NCBI GenBank assembly: GCA_026873275.1
Contig: JANTUC010000018.1
Span: forward strand, 310,001 to 374,000
From: Pseudopithomyces maydicus
Taxonomy: Eukaryota; Ascomycota; Dothideomycetes; Pleosporales; Didymosphaeriaceae
Direction of reading: 5' to 3'
DNA: 64,000 nt
Every line of letters begins with the position of its first letter. Positions within the stretch are counted from its first letter, which is position 1. A program made the position numbers and the translations under genes. Shown piece by piece: positions 1 to 10,644 of the stretch. The notes below the pieces were generated by a model. That model made no database searches, had not been told where the DNA came from, and worked only from the letters and a program-made list of their open reading frames with translations.

Positions 1-53
1 TGAGTGCCACCTCGCTCACTCCCACATCGAACTACTCCTCTAAACAGTTACAG

Positions 54-761
54 GAAGCAATGAAGGCCGCTGCGGGGGCAGGGATAAAGCGATTCGTCCT
101 GACATCGTCGTCCACCGCCGCATCGGACCCCATCCCTAACGTGGTATTCAACATAGACACCACGACGTGGAACGAGAGCTCCATAAAAGCAGCCTGGGCA
201 CCGCCGCCCTACGAGGGCGCACGGCGGAAGAAGGACGTGTACAGTGCGTCCAAGACAGAAGGCGAGCGTGCAGCTTGGAACTTTGTCAAGTCCGACGGCC
301 AGGGCATGGTGCTGAACTGCGTCCTTCCGAATGCCAACATTGGCGAGATATTATCGATTGAGCACCAGGGTTGGCCTTCGACTGCCGGGTGGGTCAGGTC
401 TATCTGGTCCGGCTTCACGGGAGAGGGCGATGAGTTTGTGAAAGATGTGGAGCCTCAGTACTACATCAACGTGGATGATGACGCCAAGGTGCATGTCGCT
501 GCTTTGATCTTCAAGGATGTGGAAGGTGAGAGACTGTTCAGTTTTGCGCATCCGTTCAATTGGAATACTTTTCTGGCGCTGTTCAGAAAGATGTATCCGG
601 ATCGGGAGTTCATCGATGATCTTGAAGGTTTGGGTGAAGACAAGAGCATAGTGGCGAATGAACGGGCTGAGGAGTTGCTCAAGAGACTGAATGGTGGTAA
701 GGGGTGGGCGAGCTTGGAGGAGAGCGTCAGACCGCTCACAAAGATCCTAGCGGGGCAGTGA
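54..761 (+). CDS. NAD(P)-dependent reductase, extended SDR family (5' partial)
   Basis: This is the C-terminal 235 residues of an extended short-chain dehydrogenase/reductase of the fungal aldehyde/ketone reductase (GRE2-like) type. These enzymes use NAD(P)H to reduce small carbonyl compounds. Visible motifs are the strand leading to LTSSSTA, the catalytic pair in YSASK (Tyr and Lys four residues apart) followed by TEGERAAW, and the downstream substrate-side segment PNANIGEIL. The window starts inside an intron: bases 1-53 end in TTACAG and look like an intron whose GT donor straddles the left edge. The exon opens at 54 in phase 0 (GAA GCA ATG), so the ATG at 60 is internal rather than the start. 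The Rossmann glycine motif lies outside the window. The substrate cannot be inferred. Confidence 0.85.
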   Translation, partial: EAMKAAAGAGIKRFVLTSSSTAASDPIPNVVFNIDTTTWNESSIKAAWAPPPYEGARRKKDVYSASKTEGERAAWNFVKSDGQGMVLNCVLPNANIGEILSIEHQGWPSTAGWVRSIWSGFTGEGDEFVKDVEPQYYINVDDDAKVHVAALIFKDVEGERLFSFAHPFNWNTFLALFRKMYPDREFIDDLEGLGEDKSIVANERAEELLKRLNGGKGWASLEESVRPLTKILAGQ

Positions 762-1157
762 TTATACGGGTGTGGTCTTTGTGATACTTGATCCAGGTCC
801 TGTGTAGGGATAGTATAACGAGATTTATGGCAATTACCACTTTACCTCCGATGTCTCGGGCTTGTTTCAAGGATACTGTATTTGCGATTTTCTATAGGTC
901 GATTAGTTTCGGAAGAATACATGACATCTTCCATGTGCTATAAACTTTGAGGATATTATAATTCGAGGGTGTGAAATCGTTTTTGATTATTCCTTAGAGT
1001 TGAAAACGCGATAACGGGATATGATCTAGCTTTCATCTCATTTCTCAGCGAACGTTCTATTCAAATAACAATGCTCGTAATCGCAAACACCTTTAAAGCC
1101 CACTCTAAATCCATCTATCACCCTTTCTATCTCCAGCACTGTCTTTACGTGTAGAAT
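762..1157. other. intergenic spacer
   Basis: AT-leaning spacer between two convergent genes. I see no gene, RNA or repeat in it; it should hold both 3' untranslated regions. Confidence 0.6.
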
Positions 1158-1904
1158 CTAAGCCTTTGTCTCTCCCTCGCTCTCTTTCCACTTCCAAACG
1201 CTCCACTCGCAAAGCTTCTCGTCATCCCAATTCGCGCCCCCAATTTCCTCCGCCTCCTCCTTCCCCTCCGCCACAGCTACCAACCCCACCCCTTCCAACA
1301 ACTCCCACAACTCCCTAATCTGGTCCAGATACGCCACACGTAGCGGATACGTAATCACAAGCCTGGCATGGGGACCCCTCGCCAACCACCTAGAAATCGT
1401 CTCTGCCAACATCTTCGGGTGGTCTTCGTCGTAAATCGTGTCCGCCGCAAGGATAATATTCGCCTTGGACGACCTTGCCTCTACAACGCGTCCCCCATGC
1501 AACACGAGCTGGTCGGGTTCAGCCCAGTCCAGAGCCCCGGCAGATGCTGAGCCCCGATGCTGCTTGAGAAGTGCATCGTTCACCTCGATATTAGCAGTGA
1601 GGCCCGGGACGATGGGCGCCAGATCCGTCAGTATGGCGCGTTGGTTCCAAATCATGGAGGCGACCAAGCCGACGAGACCGATGCCTGCGCCGAGCTCGAG
1701 GATGGGGGCCTCGGTTTCATCACGTGGGGGCGGAGAAGGAATGTCGAGCTTGTGGAGAATGCCCGCGAGAACGTAGGTGGATGCCCACGGGAGAAGGTTG
1801 AGGCCTTGGGAGCGGATGGCTGGGACCAGGATTTTTACAGTGGCCGAGGTCGAGGCCGAGAGGGGGACGGTGAAGTCAACGTCACGTTTTCCGCAGAGAT
1901 CCAT
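1158..1904 (-). CDS. METTL21/EFM-type protein methyltransferase
   Basis: Intronless, 248 residues. It is a class I SAM-dependent methyltransferase of the Methyltransf_16 (METTL21/EFM) family, whose members methylate lysines on elongation factors and chaperones. The SAM-binding loop LELGAGIGLVGL is visible at about residues 69-80. An acidic strand end (ILTDL) follows, and ILAADTIYDEDH occupies the post-motif position where this family carries its D/E-x-x-Y signature. The start at 1904 is the first ATG in frame and gives a normal family length. The particular substrate cannot be told from sequence. The gene sits tail-on to the STAND gene, on the same strand. Confidence 0.85.
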   Translation of the reverse strand: MDLCGKRDVDFTVPLSASTSATVKILVPAIRSQGLNLLPWASTYVLAGILHKLDIPSPPPRDETEAPILELGAGIGLVGLVASMIWNQRAILTDLAPIVPGLTANIEVNDALLKQHRGSASAGALDWAEPDQLVLHGGRVVEARSSKANIILAADTIYDEDHPKMLAETISRWLARGPHARLVITYPLRVAYLDQIRELWELLEGVGLVAVAEGKEEAEEIGGANWDDEKLCEWSVWKWKESEGETKA

Positions 1905-2193
1905 GGCGGGCGAGGGTTCTCCTTTTTTTCTTCTTCTATTTTTCTTTATGATTTCTATGACAAGTTGAAAGAGAGGACCCGGTTGGGGGCGAGGAGGTGC
2001 CGGAGCGACACGACCTAAAAGGAATTCGCAATAAAAATAGTTGGGTAGAAATGACTTTGTTTAGTGGGTCAGCTAGCGCTTAGCGCGGCTAATAAGCGCG
2101 CTTATCGAAAAGGTTAAGTGGTGAGGTTGAATGGTGTACAAGGAATTTAGAACGCATCGTGAAAAACAGGGACGGAAAGATTTCTTGGAGTAT

Positions 2194-5100
2194 CTAGTCC
2201 TCTCCTAACCAATATTTTTCCCAAGCTGCCTTCCACTTGATCTCCTTCAACTCCTTTAACCAGTCCTTGAAATTCACTGGCTCTTCTCCTTCCAGTTTCA
2301 GCATGCCGTCTTCAATACCCTTCCAACCTTCAATCGGACCTTTCAGATATGTATGGTTCACGCCACAGTAGTCGGATCCGACTGTGGCGATGGGTTTTGA
2401 GCCCTCTTTGTTGTATGTCTGGCGTTTTTGGTAGCATTCTTCGCAAAGATCTACGTCAGCGCATATAGTGCAAAAATATATTTTGCGGCCCTTCCATGCT
2501 CGACGCTCATCTTGGTCACATTCTCCATCACAGAAACGTGACACTTCACCATCAAGATCACCTTCGTCAGAAGGTAAAGACTCGTCATCATCGTCATCGC
2601 CGTCATCGCCGTCCTCGTCTTCGTCATCGTCTTCCCATTCGCCTTCCCCGTCATCTTCACCATCTTTGACGGTGTCTTCTTGTCCCTTTTCGACTTCTTT
2701 AGCGCCGTCTGACTGTGGCTTCTCACCCTCCTTTTGTTCTGTCTCCCCGTCTTCCTTCTTGTCTTCGCCCAGAGCTTTGTCTAGATTGGAGAAAATTGCT
2801 GAGACCAATATCCGCGCCTCCTTCTCCAAGCCACCCATAACAGACAAGACCATAGCTAGAGAGCGTAAATTTTCCGAATCGTTCCAGTTGACATTGTCAA
2901 AGAGCGCTTCGTACGACACGTCAAAGGCTGCTTGGAGCATGTGCTGATATTCCAACCTGGGTCCCATCTTCTTCACCATACGTGACAGCATCAGTTTGTG
3001 CTGAGCAGCCACCGACTTCCAGGACGAAATTGAGTGTACGAGAGGCTTATCCATTATTCCTTCCATTTCCTTAATCAGCTCAGCTTTCCGCTTCGGATCG
3101 GCCGACGTTCGAAATTCCTCGTAGAGAATCTCAGAGAGGAGATTAATCGCGTCCACCATCAGCGACGCAACTGTGTAGCCCGTGAAGCTGTAGTCCGAAC
3201 CGTCTGACGTAGATCCGAGGATATCATTGAGCAGCTCTTTCGCAGCCTTCAAATCCCCGCATACTTTCCACTGAGCAACGGCAAGATCCCATCGTAAAGG
3301 TGCCCCAGCATCTACAGCATCAAGCAACCCTATCACTTCCTTGTATGTGCTGATCATGAATTCGGTTTCCTTTGCGCGTCCGCACGCACGCTGGAAAGAC
3401 ATGTGGTCGGGCCCTTCGGAGTCATATTTCCACGTCATCCACGCGACTCGCTCAATCGGTGACCAGCTTTTCACTGCAGTGACAATGAACTTGGGTTCGT
3501 CATACATGCTGTCGATGAGTGAGGTGAGCAGATCTTGGAGATCGCTTCCCAACATTGGTGTGTTCGGCTCCGCGAGTCGTGCTGCCTTGTAGCTTGTCAT
3601 TGCCTCATTGATCATAGACTGTGAGGATTCTATTTTAGCGCGACTAACGAGCGCCCGGCGAATGAAGGTGGGAGGAATATTTGTCGTTTGGGTCAGAGCC
3701 AGTTTTATAGTCTCATAGGCTTCGTCGTCATTCTCGAGCTGGTAGTGTATGTTGGCAATCTGATTGGTGATTTGGAACTTTGCCAGAGGGTCAGATGAAA
3801 CAAGTTCAAGTGCCTTTTGAGATTCTGAGAGGGCATCGTCATAGTATTCCCAGTCGAATAGAAGGAGAGCAACAGCCTGTGGACATTCCCTGTTGTCAAG
3901 ATCCGGGAATGCTTTGGACATTGCAAAAATCTCCTGGGAACTAGGGCAGTCCTCGCCGAGATCATCGTTCCACTCAGTCTCACGAATAATTGATTTTAGA
4001 TCAGTCTGCACAGAAGTTAGTGTAAACCTCTGATGAAAGTATATCTGATGAACATGTTTGAGTGTCATAAAGTAACATTGGGATACTTACGTAGAAAATA
4101 GCACTGCGTGCGAACCAGTAAGACTTAATGGCGGACTTTGCATCCTTCGCCGAGAACCATTTCCGAACATGACCCTTCGCCAAATTGATGAGAGCTTTCT
4201 GCCAATTTTCCGAGACATCATTGATCCAAGCAGCTGTGCTTTCTTTTAGCTTATCCACACCAACATCTTTTGCCATCTCGACAAAGTAATTCAGCCTGAT
4301 CTCCAGATGTGCTGTACCCAGAGATTCATAATAGATCTCGGCATTCTCTATGTTGTCGATCACCCCTCCTTCTGCGGTAAGCACTGCACCTATTGCATTT
4401 AGAAGCTCGATCTTCTGATCTGCAGTTGGAAAATCGGGATTCTTGTCATCAGCCGAACGACCGTACTTTCCATACCACCACACCCAACCAAGATGCAAGA
4501 GCCAACAGCTTGCCGCAAAACCGCGCAGCTTATCGCTGAAGTCGCTACCCACCGGCTTGCACATGATTTGAGAAAGGGTGATGAAGATCTGTCGATGGGC
4601 TTCAAAGCCAGGGGTGCGCAAGCTGTCGGAATCTTCATCGAAGGTAGCGGCCCGAAAGTGGTCGCGCAAAGAACGCTCTTGGAACTTCAGGGGCAGATTC
4701 CAATCATCAGAGGCTCCTTCATGACGATCACCTTGCTCTTTCAAACCTTCAAACTCTTCGCCTGATGATGGAGATGATAGCTTGACCTCTTCTGCACGAT
4801 CGGCAATGCGGAGTATCCTAGCAAGATCTTGGCCCTGTAATTCTTCTTCGAGGTCTAGCTCTCCGGATGACAGGTTGACAAGGGACATGGCCTCAGAAAG
4901 TGTGATTGGTCTCACGGCAAAGGCCAGCCACATGAATAGAGTCTTCAGAGCCTTCCGTTGTTCAGGGCTTGTTTTTCGTTCCAAATCTGACAGAATCCCA
5001 CGGTAAAGCTCCTGGATATTGTTTGGCATTTCATTTTCCAAGTGTCGTAGAATGAGTGGTTCTCTGTTGAGGTTGTTAAATCTCCGTAGAACATGCTCCA

Positions 5101-6966
5101 CGTACAACAGACCTAGATGACTAAAGTTAGGCTTGCATCTCATTTTCGCAAATTCATGACTTACAGTCTGCTTTTTCTTCCAGTGTACTGGCGATTCTCT
5201 GCCTCATATACTGGCTCAACTTTTTAACCCTACATTGTTATCAAGGTGGTGCCAGACCAAGGTCTTGAGATCGGACATTTGTTTCTCTTTTGTGATAGTT
5301 ATACTTCCGCTCCCTAGTTTATTCAATTGTTCTGGAAAGGTAGACTGGGTAGATGTTGAACGTGTAGTACACAATAAAGTGACATTCAATTCCGACTCCG
5401 CGATTAATTTGAAAAATTCGTGGGCAGCGACGCGCTGTATACCATCCGGCGCCAATTCATCCAAACCATCAAGAACGATCTGCAATCGGAATGGCGAGTC
5501 CTTTGGAAATAGTGGTGCTAGAACTTTGGTCCAGATGTCCTTCCAGTCATTCACGTTCAACTCAAGATCCTCTCGAGAAGTCTCGGCATTGATTCTTTCG
5601 CAGAGGTGATCGTTCCATTCGGCAACTTGGATGATTAGCCAGTTCATGGCCTGATAGAAACTTCTAGTTTCGTTCCTTGTTTCTCGAAAGTAAAACTGAG
5701 TCACGCACGTTTTTCGATCAGTGTCTCGTTCCGCGCTCTGTACCAGTCGATCGTGTGCAGTGACTGCAATATGACTCTTGCCAGCGCCTGGGGGTCCGGC
5801 AATGTAGAGCAGTTTTGAGGTTTCTTTCTCCCTATTTTCACCAACCCAAGCAGCCCAAGCTGGTTCGTCAAATACCCACGTGGACATTTCCGGAATAAGC
5901 GACTCTTTCAAACTATGATACTCGTGTATAGGATCGATCAAATCCCAGAAGAAGGTCCTGACACGGGATGAAGTCGGCGGCTTTCCTTTTGCGCTCTTCT
6001 GGTTTGCTGCATGGGACTCTTCTCTCTTCTGCTCTTGAAACACGCTCAATAATTTGCGGATGTCCTTGAGATCGTTGCGAACATTGTCCTGGCCTTCAAT
6101 CACGGTCTCGAGCATTTTCGTCTGCTCTTCCAGCATCAGAGTCTGCATCTCGTCATTCTGCTTTAGCTCGGCACTCATGGTTTGCAGTTTTTCGGTATTC
6201 CCAAGAATGGCATACTCGGTTGCAGTTTGTAGACGTGATAGTCTCGTATCCATCTTCTTGCGAGCTCCTGCAAGTTCACCGTCTTCGCCACGAATCATGT
6301 TCAATATCCATTTCTCTATCCTCGTTATTTCCTGTCTTCTCCAGATATGATGGTATTATTCGTCACTTACTGAATCGCCGCAGCTGAATATATTTTGTGG
6401 CGAACCCGCACATTTCCAGCACTGAAGTAAAGACATCCATCAAACAATTCCGGTAAGCCGGGTAAGCTGGTAGCCTTGATTCGAGAATAGTAATTCGCTG
6501 GAGAAAGGCATTCATATCCTCGAAGAATGCAGTTACTACATCGTAATCTGCTGACACTTGTCTGCAAGCCTGTTTCCTGTCAATTTCGCCTCAGATATCT
6601 ACGTGGTTTTTGGAAACCCACAGAAAGCATGTAAGTGAGCGCCGTTCCGATCGCTGCCGCCGGTGGAAAAGCGGGTGCTGCTGCTGCGATGATCTGCTGC
6701 GCGCCCTTCTCAATATAGTCCAAGTTCGATGCGAACAAGCTTCGCAACTTATCGACTTTCTTATCATTATGGCGGAACTTGTGAAAGGCATTCATTTGCT
6801 CTGTCCCTGCCTGGATCATCTCTTCCACGCTTTTGTACTTGGGCACCAGGCCCTCACCAACAATTCCTTTGTAATTACGCAAGGCATCATTCCACAGGTC
6901 TGATACATCGCGAGTATCTTTCTCTAATTCTTCTTTGATGCGCTTGACTTCCGGTTTCTCGGCCAT
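2194..6966 (-). CDS. STAND (NLR-like) protein: Goodbye - NACHT - TPR - acidic - ZZ finger
   Basis: Five exons encode about 1,509 residues: 6966-6622, 6569-6371, 6315-5165, 5112-4091 and 4005-2194. All introns have GT..AG ends and compatible phases. In order: a fungal Goodbye N-terminal domain (about 20-150; hallmarks W-NDALRNYK, FPPAAAIGTAL, VSADYDVV), a coiled-coil-prone linker, a NACHT-type NTPase with Walker A GPPGAGKSH (about 355-363) and Walker B IVLDGLDEL (about 461-469), a helical region, TPR-like repeats (from about 910), a strongly acidic Asp/Glu tract (about 1354-1392) and a cysteine-rich ZZ-type zinc finger at the C-terminus. Such proteins are fungal relatives of NLR receptors, and some control heterokaryon incompatibility. 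The reading frame breaks once in exon 3, at a T5 run (5221-5225). One extra T rejoins it and leaves every exon phase correct, so I read it as a sequencing error, although a real null allele is possible. A TATA-like run lies about 60 bp upstream of the ATG. Confidence 0.85.
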
Positions 6967-7022
6967 GGTCGAAGACGTACACCGCTGGATGGTAGCATGT
7001 CAAGCGATTGTGCAACGTACGC

Positions 7023-7036
7023 TTTTTATATATATA
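7023..7036 (-). promoter_or_regulatory. TATA-like element of the STAND gene
   Basis: On the minus strand this reads as a TATATATATAAAAA-type run. It is centred about 60 bp upstream of the STAND ATG at 6966 and is the only such run in the 150 bp upstream. Inferred from position and composition only. Confidence 0.45.
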
Positions 7037-7039
7037 CCC

Positions 7040-8468
7040 TAGACACCGATAGGCTTGTTGCGTAGACGCCAGCCCGCAAACCAAGGAGTGGTGACTGCGT
7101 AGTATTGGCTAGATGGTGTTTAGTGTCTACCACAACCCGCTTAGTGTGCATTTAAATTCAGCACATCCCAGGGGCGCAGATCTGGGCCATACTAGATCTG
7201 CATTTTTGCCGTTAGTTTCGAAGGCGATCCAGCTATTCTTCGTGGGGGCGGAATTTCCAGGGTATCAAGAGTGTAATTTTGTGTCGTAGCTGCGCCATGA
7301 GTGGAATATTTGGATACAGCTGATGCATGATTGACAAATCAGGATCAACCGCATGTTATGCATAGTCTGGAGTAGTTACTAATAGACTTGCTGGCGATGG
7401 TGATCAGCAACGCTGACAGAGTCATTATTTGGCGGGGGTGAGAAGAATGGTTAGCGGAGGGACTCCGCAAGCCACCAACTAAACGGATTAGGTAAATGCG
7501 ACAATTCGAACATGTATCATCCCAGCTCGGATCAAAAAGCATGCATTCTAAATATGACAGGGAAAGTTTGGAGACCTGCAGTTCTGATAGTCCAAAACTC
7601 AGCTGCATAGGACAACCATTCGCTAGTAATCCTGAGTAATCACATGAAGGTGAATCTCATCACCAATGAACACCAATTTTATCATGTGTTGGGAAGCACT
7701 GGGCCACTCGACTGTAATGCAATCATTTGACTGTTTTATCTAGCTTTCCTAATATATGGCTTTCGCTAATAAGAAGGGAAAATACTTTCTCCAAGCATTA
7801 ACTTAAACCAGCCACACTGCCTGCTGCACGTTTCAATAGTTCTCCATGAAGGGCTACCGTGATTGTCGAATTTGACCAAGACGATCACATCTTTTAATAT
7901 TCTTGATATCGTCGTGTTTAACCTAACGGGATGACAACAATATCAGTGGTAGCGAATTAAACAATATCCTCAGTCATTCGATTACTGTCGTAAGGATCTA
8001 GATAGACCATTCCGACTTCAGCCAAAGGTAAATCAACTAAAGGCAAACCAAACACAGTGGATCAACTAAGGAGGAACACTAAACAACTAACCAAACATCA
8101 GAAGGTGAAAGTTGTTAATGGAAATGCAGAGAGCATAGTATGATTTAACACTAGCTGTAGCGAATTAGTTAATACTACAAATAACCCCATCAGGCCTGAG
8201 CAACAGAAGCCAAACAGTATACAAAATTCAACAACCACCATAGTAAAAACGACACAGCACCATGCTAGAAAGGGTAATTTCTGCTCAGAAAGGCGATGCA
8301 AGCAAAGCAGATCCACACATCAACCACCAGCCACATCACCAACATCACAACCCAATTGCACACACATCATTTTACTTATAGATTATTCCATTACCAGCTC
8401 ACGCCAGCAGCTAATTTGGTATCATAAAGTCATCCGACTACATCGTACACATCATCATCTCACAGCAT
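7040..8468. other. gene-poor intergenic region
   Basis: About 1.4 kb with only short, compositionally biased open frames and no recognisable protein, tRNA or repeat. AT-rich patches lie around 7,640-8,050. The right end probably holds the 3' untranslated region of the HSP9/12 gene. Confidence 0.5.
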
Positions 8469-8862
8469 CTAGTGCTTGTCCATTCCAAAAGTGTGCTTCG
8501 CCTTGTCCAGGATAGATCCTCCAGACGAGCCGTGGACCTCGCGGTCGTGCGACCTGCCCATCTTGTCGGTGGCCTCTTGGCCGAGGGACTTCTCGTGGTC
8601 GGGCTGAGCGCCGCTGGGGGGTCTTAGTATACATACGTATATCCTATATCCATGTACATGTTTCTGGACGGAGGAAGGAGGAGGGAGAGAGACAGGGAAA
8701 GAGAGGGTTGGAAGGGAGAGAGAGAGGCATAACGTACCGGGCAAACTTGTCGCCAGTGTCGGTGACAGTCTCCTTCATCTTCTGCTGGGTGGACTTTGTC
8801 GAGTCGGGAGTCATGTGCTCCTTAGCCTTGGTGTGGAAATCTTTGCGGCCGGCGTCAGACAT
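8469..8862 (-). CDS. HSP12: HSP9/HSP12-family small heat-shock protein
   Basis: Two exons (8862-8738 and 8613-8469) separated by a 124-bp intron encode 89 residues. The N-terminus MSDAGRKDF, followed by a Lys/Glu/Thr/Ser-rich hydrophilic chain with GDKFAR, SHDREVHG and a C-terminal GMDKH, matches the HSP9/HSP12 (Awh11) family. These are intrinsically disordered, membrane-associated stress proteins strongly induced by heat, osmotic stress and starvation. Length and intron position after the GDKFAR segment fit the family. The splice restores an Arg codon (CG|C) at the junction. Stress-element regulation is expected from the family, but I did not see a convincing cluster of stress motifs upstream. 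Confidence 0.92.
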
Positions 8863-9588
8863 GTTGAGTTGTTGTTTGGGGGTTGGTTTATTTGGTTTGT
8901 GGAAGGAAGTTGAGTGCAGTGTTGTAGATTGATGTCTCCTACTGAGGGCAAAATGCTCTCCTTTTATCTCTGCTCGGGACGACCACCCGCCAGCAAGTCT
9001 GACGTCCGCACGTCATTGCATTTCCATACGATTACCGCGTTCAGCAAGGTCCAACGGCTGGATGGGTGCGTAGGAATTCACTTGGAAGGCGCGCATGACT
9101 GCAGACGTGGATTCCAACGTCACAGCCAGGGGAGTGAATGGCCAAGTAGCTAGCGCTGGTGTCCGGAATCGAGATCGGAGATTGGCTTTGAGGGTCTTAT
9201 TGGCGGCTTTGTTGCCAGCGTTTGCGACAAACTTGCAAGCCTTCAGTGGGTGTTTGTCTGAGGATTGGGGGCTACGTCATAGGGTTGTGGTTTCAGGGAA
9301 GCGCTATGGACGGATGCGGTAATTATTTCTGGGGCGGGAGGCTTTCGAGTTCTTCCGGATTACAACTGCCGGTAACAGGCACCTGACGTATTTTGCTGAT
9401 CGTGAATTGAAATGGTATTGTCCGATCGGCATTGCTAGCGTGGTCTAGATGGTCCGAACTGGTTGTGTGTTGGGGTTTCAAGATATTGTTGGCACGAGAC
9501 CCATGGACTAGACTTCCGAGGTCAACTTCAAAGCACGTGCATGTGTAACCCATGGATAACAATTATGTGGAATGCATAGCATAAAGAA
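8863..9588. other. intergenic region, HSP12 promoter side
   Basis: Upstream region of the HSP12 gene and downstream flank of the RING gene. The open frames here are antisense or random. No RNA gene or repeat seen. Confidence 0.5.
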
Positions 9589-10530
9589 TCAGCCGCAAGT
9601 TCCGGATTCTGTACCTACGCCATGCTCAGGTAGCTCTTCGCTATACTGCACCTCACGGTCCCAATCAGCAACCTTGGCGAAGGGACTTCGCAGCCACGCA
9701 TTCAGTTCATGCAGGAACAGCCGAGCATTCTCTCTCCCCAGATAATCGGTCAAGAGGTCCTCCGCGTGCCCATCGCTGGCTTTCAGGTCCACTTTCTTTA
9801 ATATGGCCACTATGTACGAGAGTAGAAACTCGGCATTGCTGCTGGTAGTTGCTCCCTCTGAAGGGCCGCTTTCAGGATCGGTGTGCAGAAATGCAAACAC
9901 ACGGAGTTCTCTCCGGATCCAAGTTCGCGCTTTGGACTGGAGCTCGGGCGAAGCCGCAACCATGCCGGGCGTCACTTCACAGTATCCAGACAGCGGGTTG
10001 GATCCGATGTAGAGCGAGTACAGCTTGTGACGATATACGTGCTGACGGCGTAGAACGGCAATGTCTCGCTGAGGTCGTACATATGGGCGTCGTGACGAAT
10101 GTAGACGCCGTGGAAGACTAGAGGCATTCGAGGGTGGAAGAGTGGTCTTGGGGCGAGGAACAATGTACTGCCTGAAGTCGGTGGGTGACCGCCAGTCGTA
10201 CTGAACAGCGGTAACTTCAGCCTTACCTATGTCATAATCAGTGTATTGCAGGATATGACAGGATGCAAGCGCCCTACATAATGGACAAGCAGGACGCTGT
10301 TGGAGCCATGAGACTAGGCAGATGAAGTCGAAAGCGCAGTGATTGCAGGGGTCTGCGACGGCACGCTCGGTGACGGCAGAGAGACAGATGACACAGACAT
10401 CTTCATCCTTAGTCGAGCCAGACTTCGCTTCCATGCGCTGATGCAGAAGGCAGAAAGGCGAGGAGTCATGATCCGTTCGCCTGCAATTCCGACGTCTCGG
10501 AAGAGAGGCGGCGAACACCGCACGGACCAT
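9589..10530 (-). CDS. RING-finger E3 ubiquitin ligase, TOPORS-like
   Basis: Intronless; 313 residues from the ATG at 10530, or about 281 if translation starts at the in-frame ATG at 10434 (MEAKSG). A C3HC4 RING is near the N-terminus: CVICL, then DPCNHCAFDFIC, then the W-containing helix and CPLCRAL. This arrangement, with a Phe/Ile-rich central loop and an adjacent W-L pair, resembles TOPORS-type RINGs that recruit an E2 and ubiquitinate nuclear proteins. The rest is Arg-rich and then a helical C-terminal domain I cannot assign. It is divergent from the HAD/RNA-repair gene, with about 115 bp between the two ATGs, so the promoter is probably shared. Its substrate is unknown. Confidence 0.8.
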   Translation of the reverse strand: MVRAVFAASLPRRRNCRRTDHDSSPFCLLHQRMEAKSGSTKDEDVCVICLSAVTERAVADPCNHCAFDFICLVSWLQQRPACPLCRALASCHILQYTDYDIGKAEVTAVQYDWRSPTDFRQYIVPRPKTTLPPSNASSLPRRLHSSRRPYVRPQRDIAVLRRQHVYRHKLYSLYIGSNPLSGYCEVTPGMVAASPELQSKARTWIRRELRVFAFLHTDPESGPSEGATTSSNAEFLLSYIVAILKKVDLKASDGHAEDLLTDYLGRENARLFLHELNAWLRSPFAKVADWDREVQYSEELPEHGVGTESGTCG

Positions 10531-10644
10531 GCAGCTCGACAAGTCGCGACTGCCAGAACGTACCAGTCATTCTTTCCTCAACGATGCCCAATGTAGCGTT
10601 GTACGACCGCTGACTCCTCTCTCACCTCTTCCCCGACGTGTTGA

